Shown here piece by piece: positions 1-10,700 of a stretch of DNA of 64,000 nt. The notes under the pieces are model-generated. The model saw only the letters and a program-made list of their open reading frames with translations, was not told the DNA's origin and made no database searches. Numbering within the stretch: position 1 is the first letter of the stretch; each line of letters starts with the position of its first letter. Made by a program: the position numbers and the translations under genes. The stretch lies in assembly GCA_950097015.1 (NCBI GenBank), contig CATNEN010000003.1, positions 11,685,501 through 11,749,500 on the forward strand, read 5' to 3'. Source of the stretch: Macrostomum hystrix. Its lineage: Eukaryota; Platyhelminthes; Macrostomidae.

Positions 1-265
1 GTTACTAACACTGCAAGACAGATACCTACCAGTTGGACAGAGATTTTATCCATTCAGATTCGCTGAGATCCACGAGTTAGAAAATAAATGCTACATTGCA
101 TAGATTGTCTATGCGTTAGAGCTAGGGTACTTAGAGGGTACTACGATAAGGAGGAAATTCATCTTATGAGACGTCGATCCGGGCTCTTCGCAGCAGCTGT
201 CACAATCCAAGGAAAGAATGTTCTGTTTACAGGCGATTGCGGCCGCCCACTGCGCCCACTGCTGG
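1..265. other. unassigned sequence at left edge
   Basis: No gene, RNA or repeat that I can name. Only short open frames occur on both strands. Locus B of the SLC1 pair would continue leftwards on the minus strand, but I see no copy of its expected last exon here. Confidence 0.4.
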
Positions 266-451
266 TCAGAGACTGTCAGCTGCATGGCCACTCTTGAAGC
301 GTTCAATCCAGCCATAAATGGCCCTCAGTTTAAGACCACTGTCTCCATGTTGCTCTTGAAGATGATCAGCAATCCAACTGGCATTCCAGCCTGCAGTCCA
401 CATTGCAAAAATCTGGCTGCGTTGGCTCTCGACGCTGTGCACTGAGCTCAT
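266..451 (-). pseudogene. possible mariner-like transposase N-terminal fragment
   Basis: A 61-codon minus-strand open frame with a helix-turn-helix look. It contains IYGWIERFKSG near its end, which resembles the region of mariner-type transposases (ERWFQRFKSG-like) at the end of the first DNA-binding domain. The frame closes at a stop just after this motif, and nothing resembling the catalytic DDE/D core follows in any minus frame down to position 1. If the call is right, it is a truncated relic. The similarity is short and judged by eye; an unrelated short ORF is a real alternative. Confidence 0.3.
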
Positions 452-596
452 CTTGGCAACAAGAGTGCAAAACTTCAGCGAAAACTTTGAAAACCCAGGT
501 GCTCAAGTGGGCTCATGACGTGGGCTCTGCCAAACGAAGGACGCCATTTTCACCATAGACAAAAAGAGATACTGCATGTAACTGATAACTGATGTA

Positions 597-1216
597 AGCT
601 TTTGCCATTCAATCTCAGTGTTTTGTCATTCATACTCAGCCCCCATAGAATTAATCCAGCCAGTTGGCGCAGTTTGGCCCATAGACTATCGCTCTGTGCC
701 ATTCAATCTCGGGTTTTGTTATTCATACTCAGGCTTTATAAGCTCGGTCTCTCAAACGCAGTCCTCCCAAAGACAGCTAAATTACAAATTTCTTCCATTG
801 CATTTGCTTACATGGCCCAACTTACATGGGCCATATGCTTACATGCATGGAGCGCCTGGGCCACGTTGCACTGGACACTCTGACGCCTCTGAAGGCCGCA
901 AACTGGGAGATTGCCTGCAGCCGACTGTATCCACGGTGCATTATGCAAATTCCTTTTCTCTGAGTCACTGTTCTGATCCAAGACATTAACAATTCCGCTC
1001 AAATCCGTATGTTCCTCACCATGATGCTAGAGGTGTTTGACTTGTAATGTGTATGAACTGCATTATGTTTAACAAGTTTAACAAGTCTGTTTTTCGGTCC
1101 TGTGTTACATGAGCCCAGCTGAGGAATAATAACCTGTTCATTCCTTATCCACATTCCTTCTCCACATTAAAGCCTGAGTTTGAATGACAAAACACTGAGA
1201 TTGAATGGCAAAAGCT
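597..1216. mobile_element. MITE-like element with ~45-bp inverted ends
   Basis: The sequence starting AGCTTTTGCCATTCAATC at 597 returns in reverse complement ending at 1,216 (…GATTGAATGGCAAAAGCT), and the match extends about 45 bp inward through TTTTGTCATTCA and ACTCAG. A third, direct copy of the same motif lies at about 699-750. No transposase frame sits inside. The layout suits a 620-bp non-autonomous DNA transposon or a foldback element. The flanks (…GATGTA on the left, ATACTA… on the right) show no convincing target-site duplication, so class is undetermined. Confidence 0.5.
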
Positions 1217-1625
1217 ATACTATAAAGTATCCTTTTCGCTTCATTTCTTCTAAACATAAAAAACTATAACGATCCTTAAACACCAGTTTTCTACAAAGCA
1301 AAACTGTAGAAAGCGACTCAAGTAAGAGCTCCCTTTCAGGAAAATCATAATGAAACTAATCTCGGTCCTGGTCAAACACTGACGTTTACATACAACGGTT
1401 GGTCGTCTCTGGTTAGCGTGCATAGTCTGAAGAGCGACTTCTGTCTGACGTTTCAGTTCAAAACAAAAGGTGGGGCGCGGATGATGCTCGTGCTGTCTTA
1501 ATGACTTCACTGGCTGGTCAAGCTTTATTCTTTAATAGTACACCGTTGAAGCACAGGAAGCTCCGTCTGCCTTTATACCAGCTACTTACGTAGAAAGTTT
1601 TATTAAAGAGAAATGCTACACTCAC
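1217..1625. other. unassigned intergenic or intronic sequence
   Basis: No recognisable gene. The minus-strand open frame in the 1.25-1.51 kb part does not resemble the C-terminal exon expected after SLC1 locus B. The sequence is single-copy within the window. Confidence 0.4.
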
Positions 1626-1772
1626 ATTAGCCAGTCAACTGGCCAAATCCAATTCCAGATCCAAAAAACGCGAACAGAATGCAAGCCGAAAGCAGAGGCC
1701 ACAATTCCTATTGTAGATGCAACGCCACCAGGTACGCAAGGCGTGCTAACAGAAGCAATCATTGCTAGAAAG
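1626..1772 (-). CDS. SLC1 locus B exon: hairpin 2 / helix 8 region
   Basis: The exon is bounded by an acceptor (CCGCAG before 1,772) and a strong donor (GTGAGT at 1,625-1,620). Its length of 147 bp gives the same entry and exit phases as the homologous exon of locus A (22,894-23,019). It reads [17 protein letters not shown]..., corresponding to the family's re-entrant hairpin 2 (typically ATAASIGAAGVPQAG), and ends VDWLM, matching the conserved VDWxLDR stretch before the last exon. The hairpin tip is diverged: a glycine replaces the usual glutamine after the proline. Family assignment is strong from position, phase and VDWL; function is doubtful. Confidence 0.65.
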
Positions 1773-4700
1773 CTGCGGATTGATATAGCGATATTTTGCT
1801 GGCTTAAACTGAGTAAGAGTAAGTTCATTCTAAATACATTTTTAAACAATGTTTGCATTGAAATCGTCACTTCAGTCTAACAGGTGACACTCCAGTCTAA
1901 CAGGTTACACTCCAGTCTAACAGGTGACACTCCAGTCTAACAGGTGACTTTTGACTTAGCTGCAGGGGGCATCTTCCGGATGCAGCGGGGAGGCGTTGCC
2001 GCCCATTCCGCTAGCCCCTGGCGACCACGGGCAACTAGAGCTGCGGTGTCGCGCAGGGGGATCCGGTGGTGCCGGCGTCCGCAGCGCGGTCCTCCTCCGG
2101 AGTGTCCAGGAGGTGGAGGGTTGCTCGCCCGGTGGCCCTCAGGTATCGGACGAGCTGGCAGATGTTCTCAGGCCTGAAAACGTCGGGGAGATCCGGGTTT
2201 GGGCCGAGATAGGTGAGCCGGTCCTGAGTGAAGGCGGGGCAGTCGCAAATAAAATGCTCTGCATCCTCAACATAGGAGAGGCAGAAGGGGCATTCCTCAC
2301 TGCGGATTTTGCCTTGCAGGAAGCGGTGCCTGGCGAAACAGCCATGGCCAGAGAGGGCCATGGTGACTGCCCTGATGTCCTTGCGGTTCAGTCCAAGCAA
2401 GGCTTTGCGAAGGGCAGTGGAGGGACAAGGGACAGCAGCGCGAGACTGCCGACAATCGGCGGTGTTGATCCATCTGTCCTTGTGCTTTGAGGTCACCCAC
2501 TGGTTAATCCGAGTGTTGACGACGGCGGTAGGGGTGGAGACCGCAGGCACAGGGCCAAAAAGCGAGCCCGTCGAACCGGCCTTGGCGAGGCTGTCGGCCA
2601 ATTCGTTACCAGGGTGGCCAGAGTGCCCTGGAATCCACCTTAGGGACACCTTGTTGTGGGTCCCTAAGCGGTTGAGTTGCGCGACGCAGTCGAGGACTGT
2701 GCGCGAGCAGGTGTGCGTGCGTCCAAGGGCATGGATCGCCGCCTGGCTGTCCGAGTGGAGGAAGATTTCTGCTCCATGGACGTTTTGGTAGATCAGCTCC
2801 AGGGCGCAGGAGCTGATGGCCAGAACTTCGTTCTGGAAAACAGTAGAGTTTATGCCGGTGTGCTGGGAGAAGGTCGCCACAGTTTTCCCTCCGGACATAA
2901 TGCAGTAGCCGAAACCAGAGACCGAGTTGATTTGCGATCCGTCGGTGAAGCAGTGAATTTCACGGGGTTGGCCGTGGTCACGTACTTCCTGGCGAGGCGG
3001 AATGCTGGTTTTGAATTTTTGCGGTGGGCACAGCGTCGACGGGATTCCGTCGGAGAGAATTTTGAGACCTCCTGCTGCGTCCAGGTCCCGTAGGCTGAGG
3101 TCGCCATGGGGCTGGAGGTTCCGCTTGCTGAAGGCAAGTTGCTTCCGGATGGAGATACCCGCGTCCAGAAGACGACGAGCCGTCTTCATCGCCTCCCCCT
3201 TGATAAAAAGATCTAAAGGGGGAAGGTCCAGGAAGGCATTCATGCCAGCGAAGGGAGTGGAGGGTGCCGCACTCATGATGGCTCGACAAGCACGGCCCTG
3301 CACCTTGTTTAGGGCCTCCAGGACCCCTTTGGTCTCCAGGGCACTATTCCAAATGAAGCCGGCAAAAGAGATGGCCGGTCTTACAATGGTAGTGTAAATC
3401 CACCAGAGACGGCGGGGGGTGAGGCCCCAGGTGGCGCCGAAGGCTCTGCGAATCTGCGCGAGCGTCGCAAGAGCTTTACGGGTTTTGAATTTGACGTGAG
3501 GTGTCCAGCTCAACCTGTGGTCGAGGATGACACCTAAGCATCTGGTTTGCTTCTCCATGGCGATTGGTTTGTCATAGAGAAGGAGAGGCTCAATCCTCCA
3601 GTTTCGTTTGCTGGTGAACATAATGGCGACGGTCTTGGACTCAGAGAGTTTGAGGCCGCAGCCATTGGCCCAGCGTTCGGCACGGTGGATGAAAGCTTGC
3701 AGAAGGTCTCTAAGGACCGGGGGAGACGGTCCGGCCACGGTGGCGGTGACGTCGTCAGCATAGCCGATTTTTTGGACCGGGTCCGGGTCAGGGCTGCAGA
3801 GCAGTTCGTCCATGACAAGGTTCCAAAGGATCGGACTGAGAACGCCACCCTGCGGGCCTCCCTTCTGGACATTCACAGAACGGGAGTGTCCAAGCAGGTG
3901 CGAGGTGGCAGTTCGGTGAGAGATCATATACATGATCCAGCGGGTGAGGTGCTCGTGCGTAGCCCGGCGTTCCAGGGCTCGCCTAAAGGCTCCGAAGAGC
4001 ACATTGTCGAAGGCACCATCAATGTCGAGGAAAAGCGAGAGAGCAAAACCGGTGCCAAGCACGGCGCGCTCCAGCTTGTCGACGATGGTATGCAGAGCAC
4101 TTTCGATGGAACGTCCGGATCGAAAGGCGTGCTGGTTGGCGGAGAGCGGGGAGTTCCTCAGCTCAACGTGAAGGAGGCGCCAAAGAACAAGCCTTTCAAG
4201 CAGCTTAAGAAAGAAAGATGTTAAGCTGATGGGGCGGAAGGCTTTGGCGGAGTGGTAGTCTCCCTTCCCAGGTTTGGGGATGAAGACGATAGTGGCTTCC
4301 TGCCAAGACCTGGGTACGTACCCGAGGGTGATACAGGCCTTGAACAGGTTGCAAAGGAGGCCGAGGAACCTGTCATTTTTAACCGCTTCATGTAGGAAGG
4401 CGGGGTAAATGTTGTCAGGTCCAGGCGACTTAAAAGGCGAGAAGGAGTTAGCAGCGCGAGCTGTCCGTTCTCTAGTGATAATAGTTGTCGCAAGGATGTG
4501 CCCACCCGGAGTGTGGTCCGGCGGGTCCTGAAGCGGCGCAGTCTGGGGGAAGGCGCTGGCGAGCATGATGTCCAGCGATTCGCCAGGATTCTCAGCAAGC
4601 CGGCCGTCCGGTCTTTTGATCACTGAGAGCTTCGACATTTTGTCAAGAGTGAGCGCTTTTACAACGCGAGAAGTTGGGCGGGCGCCCTCCAGCTCGGAGC

Positions 4701-7700
4701 AGTATTGGCGCCACTTTTCGGACTTCGCTTTCCTGGTGTCACGCTTAAAATCACGAATCGCATTCTGGTAGGCGGTCAGGTCAGCTGGGTCCTTGCTTTT
4801 CCGCGCAATCCGCTGGAGGGATTTGGCCTTTCGCCGGAGGGTTCCAAGCGCTGGGTTCCACCAGGGAGCGGATTTTTTGCCTTTGTAGGCTTTAAGAGGG
4901 CAAGAGGTTTCATGAGCTGTCAAGATGGTCATGCTGAGTAGATCAGCCAGATCGTCCACTTCTTGACAGGTGGCAGGAACAACGGATTTTGACTGGTTGG
5001 TCTGGCGCTTCACGGATTCCGCAAAGGCCGTCCAGTCAGTATTCCGGGCGTTCCTTTTCCACAGAATACCAGGCTTGGAGTAGGAGCTTAGCAACCGGAA
5101 ACGAATGAAGCGATGGTCAGACAGAGATTCCTCTTCGTCCCACACCTGCCAGTTCCTAATCAGAGGGATCAGGCCCTGAGAGGCGAGGGTGGCGTCAAGG
5201 ACCTCCGTCCATCGTCCATTGTCAAAGGTGGGTGTGCCACCCGAGTTGCAGAACTCAATATTGGTGGTGCAGATGTAGGCAAGGAGATCCTCGCCTCTGC
5301 AGTTGGAGGTAACACTGCCCCAGTGGGTGTGGTGGGCATTTATGTCGCCTGCCACCAGCAGCTCAAAGTCGCGGTCTGAGCAGTAGTCCACGAGGGAAGT
5401 GAGACTGGGCGGAACCGCAGGACCGTCGCCAGGAATGTATATAGAGGCGATGATGACGGTGCGGTTCGGGAGAATGTGGTTGGTTTGGATGACACAGAGG
5501 TCTTTGTCAGAGAGATCTGGTCTATACCAAGCTTTTAGATCGGTAGTCGCGAACACAGCAGCCCTGGGGTTTTGGGGCATGAAAAAACAGTCAAAACCAG
5601 CAGGAATGTTCGGAATCTTACCTTTCTTCGTCCAGGGCTCTTGGAGGAGGATGATGCCCGGTTTTTCGAAGTCCACCACACGCGCCAGGTTGGTCGAGGC
5701 CGCGATGCAGTGGTGCAGGTTCAGCTGCAGGAAGCTCACCCCAGGAGGGGCGGTCCGTGCGGCTATCTGCTGGCCTACGGCGAGTTGTTCAGGAGCGATT
5801 CCTCGTCCTCGCCGGTGTTTTGCCCGAGCTCCATCGGTTCCTCCTGAATCGGATCCAGAGTTGAGGCCGGGGCTGCCGCAACAGCGGCGTCCGTGTCCTC
5901 AACCCGGTTTTCCGCCGGGGGTTCCGATGAAGTATTGGGCCGGGTGGTGCTGCGGTGGCGTCCACTGTTGGGGTCCGACAGCTGTCTGGCGCGCTGAGTC
6001 AAGCCAGCACGGATGGTGTTACGGGCGGGTTTCCGGCCCTTACCACGTCCGCCTGTCGTTGCGGCTCGCGCGGCTTTGCCCCTGATAGGGTCCGCATCCT
6101 CGGAGTGGTCGTGACGATCAGGAGTCTGTGTTCCAGGGCGCAGGGGCCCGGCAGAGCTCTGGTTCGTCCGTTTCCGCTTTTCCGGGGGCGGCGGGCGAGT
6201 GGCGTCGGACTCGAAGCTGAAAATCTGCATTCGAGTGAGGCCTGCACTGATGTAGGACATGTCTGGGCAGCGGAGCATCCAGCTGTCCGACAATCCTAGG
6301 ATGGCCGTGAAACCGTCTCCACCAGGTCTGGTGATGGTTTCATGAACCACGACACCGTTTGCTGGCAGATCCGGGTGGATTGCCAACAGCAGGCGGCGCA
6401 GTTCTCCGGCGTTGGTGATGGCGCTGCGAGCTGGAATCCAAACACGATGACGGTGTGTCTGGGGGCGCTCGTCCTCCCTGTAGATAAACAGGTTGCCCAT
6501 TTCCGTGCCCCAGTCGAAGGATTTCAGCATCTCGAGGAGTTGCTGTCCGGACTGGTTGTCGGCAGGCTGGACAATGAGGGCTTGGTCCTGGATGTCGGTC
6601 TTCAGGACGTGCAGTACAGTGCCGCTCAGTGCCAGTTTGACCAGATGGGAGTCCAATCTGCGCCAGATCTGGTCGAGTTGCGCTGTTGTGAGGGGCGTCT
6701 CCTGGCCTCGGATAACCAAGGCCGGCTGCCTCTTTGCCATAGCAGCGTAAGTGCGCTTTGGCCTTGTGGTTTGGCCGGCGCCTCCCGCAACGGGCCCCCC
6801 AGCAGTCGTCGGAGTTTCCGGATGACTGTGAGAGGTTCCGCCGCGAGAGGAACCGGATGCCCCAGAGGCCTGGGCGGCACTTTTCCGCGCTTCCGGGTTT
6901 CCCGGACGGCGCGAGGAGTCCGCCTCCTTGTTGGGTGCCGGTTCCTCCGCGATGTTCGCAGAGTTGCCGGCCCCCTCCTCGGAGGCGGTGGTTGGCGCGG
7001 ATTTCGCAGCCAACCGTACTTCCTGTTTTCGCCGCCGGAATTCCTGGAGGCGGGCGAGGCTGCGGGCTTGCGTGGAAGGGGAGCGTTTGCTCTTTGATCC
7101 AGCCGCTCTGGTGTTTTCCTGAGTGGCGGAGGAGCAGGATGAATTTTGGGCGCCGGTGGAACCGGTGTCGCCCTGGCGCTGGTCCTGAGGATCTGCGTCG
7201 CCGGCCGGGGTCGGCGTTTCAGCAGGGTCCTGGGACGTGCTGGAGCTGTAGTGGGACTCCATAGGTCGCTGGAAAAAGAGAAAGAAGAGAATAAAAATAA
7301 AAACCGCTAATGGCCGGATAGACTCCCCGGACCTTTCAGCCCCTCAGCGCGGTGAGACCTTAGGCATAAGAGGACACCTAAAGCAGTGCCAGGCCCGCAG
7401 ACTGGCTGCGTACCCTGTTGAGGTCGAAGGGTGACACCTGTCCCTCAGAGCCGTAGCCAGAGGTACCTGATCACGCACAGGTGCACGAGCGCTGCGGACT
7501 GGCCGCATACCCTGTTAAGGTCAAAGGGTGACACCCTTCCCTCAGAGCCGTAGCCAGAGGTACCTGATCACGCACAGGTGCGCGAGACGCTGCGGACTGG
7601 CCGCATACCCTGTTAAGGTCAAAGGGTGACACCTTTCCCTCAGAGCCGTAGCCAGAGGTACCTGATCACGCACAGGTGCACGAAAACTGCGGACTGGCCG

Positions 7701-10700
7701 CATACCCTGTTAAGGTCAAAGGGTGACACCTTTCCCTCAGAGCCGTAGCCAGAGGTACCTGATCACGCACAGGTGCGCGAGACGCTGCGGACTGGCCGCA
7801 TACCCTGTCAAGGTCAAAGGGTAAACACCTCTCCCTCAGAGCCGTAGCCAGAGGTACCTGATCACGCACAGGTGCGCGAGACGCTGCGGACTGGCCGCAT
7901 ACCCTGTCAAGGTCAAAGGGTAACACCTCTCCCTCAGAGCCGTAGCCAGAGGTACCTGATCACGCACAGGTGCACGAAAGCTGCGGACTCGCCGCATACC
8001 CTGTTAAGGTCAAAGGGTGACACCTTTCCCTCCAGCCAGGGCTAGAGGTACCCAGTTTGGCCAGAGGCCCTGGATGGGTCATCCAGCGCTGTAGCCCATT
8101 CTAACAGGTGACACTCCAGTCTAACAGGTGACACTCCAGTCTAACAGGTGACACTCCAGTCTAACAGGTGACACTCCAGTCTAACGGGCGACACTCTGGT
8201 CTAACAGGTGACACCCTCATCTAATAAGTGACACTCTCGTCTAGCAGGTGACACCCTCGTCTAACAGGTGACACCCTCGTCTAACAGGTGACACCCTCGT
8301 CTAGCAGGTGACACCCTCGTCTAACAGGTGACACCCTCGTCTAACAGGTGACACCCTCGTCTAACAGGTGACACCCTCGTCTAACAGGTGAAACCCTCGT
8401 CTAACAGGTGACACTTTAGTCTAACAGGTGACACTTTAGTCTAACAGGTAACACTCTGGTCTAGCAGTGACACTGCTCAATGGTTTCTTGCTCAATTTCT
8501 CAATTTCCAATGTAGTTTTTATCAGTAACGAGAACACCCCAACCGGTGTGTACCTTGGTTTAGTGAGGTGAGAGGTTAGATCGAAGTTTAAATAGCAACC
8601 TTTGAAAACGTTGCATTAAAATATGATAAGCTTGAAATGAATTTTTCTACGACTCATACGCTTGAGTCAGTTGTGGTTTAGGTTGGTTATGTATGAGTTC
8701 GAGATTGGGTCAGTTAGACATTGGGTCAGTTAGAGATTGAGTCAGTTAGACATTGGGTCAGTTAGAGATTGAGTCAGTTAGAGATTGAGTCAGTTAGACA
8801 TTGGGTCAGTTAGAGATTGAGTCAGTTAGACATTGGGTCAGTTAGAGATTGAGTCAGTTAGAGATTGGGTCAGTTAGAGATTTGGTCAGTTCGAGATTGG
8901 GTCAGTTAGACATTGGGTCAGTTAGAGATTGAGTCAGTTAGAGATTGGGTCAGTTAGAGATTTGGTCAGTTCGAGATTGGGTCAGTTAGACATTGGGTCA
9001 GTTAGAGATTTGGTCAGTTAGATATTGAGTCAGTTAGAGTTTGAGTCAGTTAGAGATTGGGTCAGTTAGAGATTGGGTCAGTTAGAGATTGGGTCAGTTA
9101 GAGATTGGGTCAGTTAGAGATTTGGTCAGTTCGAGATTGGGTCAGTTAGACATTGGGTCAGTTAGAGATTTGGTCAGTTAGATATTGAGTCAGTTAGAGT
9201 TTGAGTCAGTTAGAGATTGGGTCAGTTAGAGATTGGGTCAGTTAGAGATTGGGTCAGTTAGAGATTGGGTCAGTTAGAGATTGGGTCAGTTAGAGATTGG
9301 GTCAGTTAGAGATTGGGTCAGTTAGAGATTGGGTCAGTTAGACATTGGGTCAGTTAGAGATTTGGTCAGTTAGATATTGAGTCAGTTAGAGTTTGAGTCA
9401 GTTAGAGATTGGGTCAGTTAGAGATTGGGTCAGTTAGAGATTGGGTCAGTTAGAGATTGGGTCAGTTAGAGATTGGGTCAGTTAGACATTGGGTCAGTTA
9501 GAGATTGGGTCAGTTTTAGATTGGGTCAGTTAGAGATTGGGTCAGTTAGAGATTGGGTCAGTTAGAGATTGGGTCAGTTAGAGAATGGGTCAGTTAGAGA
9601 TTGGGTTAGTTAGAGATTGGGTCAGTTAGAGATTGGGTCAGTTAGAGAATGGGTCAGTTAGAGATTGGGTCAGTTAGAGAATGGGTCAGTTAGAGAATTG
9701 GTCAGTTAGAGATTGGGTCAGTTAGAGATTGGGTCAGTTAGAGATTGGGTCAGTTTTAGATTGGGTCAGTTAGAGATTGGGTCAGTTAGAGATTGGGTCA
9801 GTTAGAGATAGGGTCAGTTAGAGAATGGGTCAGTTAGAGAATTGGTCAGTTAGAGATTGGGTCAGTTAGAGATTGGGTCAGTTAGAGAATGGGTCAGTTA
9901 GAGAATTGGTCAGTTAGAGATTGGGTCAGTTAGAGATTGGATCAGTTAGAGATTGGGTCAGTTAGAGTTTGAGTCAGTTAGAGATTGGGTCAGTTAGAGA
10001 TTGGGTCAGTTAGAGTTTGAGTCAGTTAGAGATTGCGTCAGTTAGAGATTGGGTCAGTTAGAGATTGGGTCAGTTAGATTTTGAGTCAGTTAGAGTTTGA
10101 GTCAGTTAGAGATTGGGTCAGTTAGAGAATGGGTCAGTTAGAGATTGGGTCAGTTAGAGATTGGGTCAGTTAGAGATTGGGTCAGTTAGAGAATGGGTCA
10201 GTTAGAGATTGGGTCAGTTAGAGAATGGGTCAGTTAGAGAATTGGTCAGTTAGAGATTGGGTCAGTTAGAGATTGGGTCAGTTAGAGATTGGGTCAGTTA
10301 GAGATTGGGTCAGTTAGAGAATGGGTCAGTTAGAGAATTGGTCAGTTAGAGATTGGGTCAGTTAGAGATTAGGTCAGTTAGAGAATGGGTCAGATAGAGA
10401 ATTGGTCAGTTAGAGATTGGGTCAGTTAGAGATTGGATCAGTTAGAGATTGGGTCAGTTAGAGATTGGGTCAGTTAGAGTTTGAGTCAGTTAGAGATTGG
10501 GTCAGTTAGAGATTGGGTCAGTTAGAGTTTGAGTCAGTTAGAGATTGGGTCAGTTAGAGATTGGGTCAGTTAGATATTGGGTCAGTTAGATTTTGAGTCA
10601 GTTAGAGTTTGAGTCAGTTAGAGATTGGGTCAGTTAGATATTGGGTCAGTTAGATTTTGAGTCAGTTAGAGTTTGAGTCAGTTAGAGATTGGGTCAGTTA

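Larger units (their letters stand above)
1949..8099 (-). mobile_element. full-length I-group non-LTR retrotransposon
   Basis: This 6.15-kb minus-strand element has, from its 5' end, about seven copies of a ~98-bp monomer, a short leader, ORF1 (7,262-5,775), a 35-bp gap, ORF2 (5,739-2,035) and an ~85-bp 3' end closing in AAAA. Both long frames are open from start to stop. It lies within the 20-bp minisatellite: minus-strand sequence GTCACCTGTTAGA ends at its 5' border and the same 13 bases follow its 3' border, as a target-site duplication would. Because the target is itself repetitive, the duplication cannot be told apart from neighbouring satellite units, so borders are accurate only to a few bases. 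The APE endonuclease, RT and RNase H order points to the I superfamily (I, Nimb, R1-like clades). Confidence 0.85.

Noticed and set aside
2309-4224. Plus-strand frames of 68-225 codons opposite ORF2
   Set aside because: Antisense shadows of the 1,234-codon ORF2 with its full set of motifs on the minus strand.
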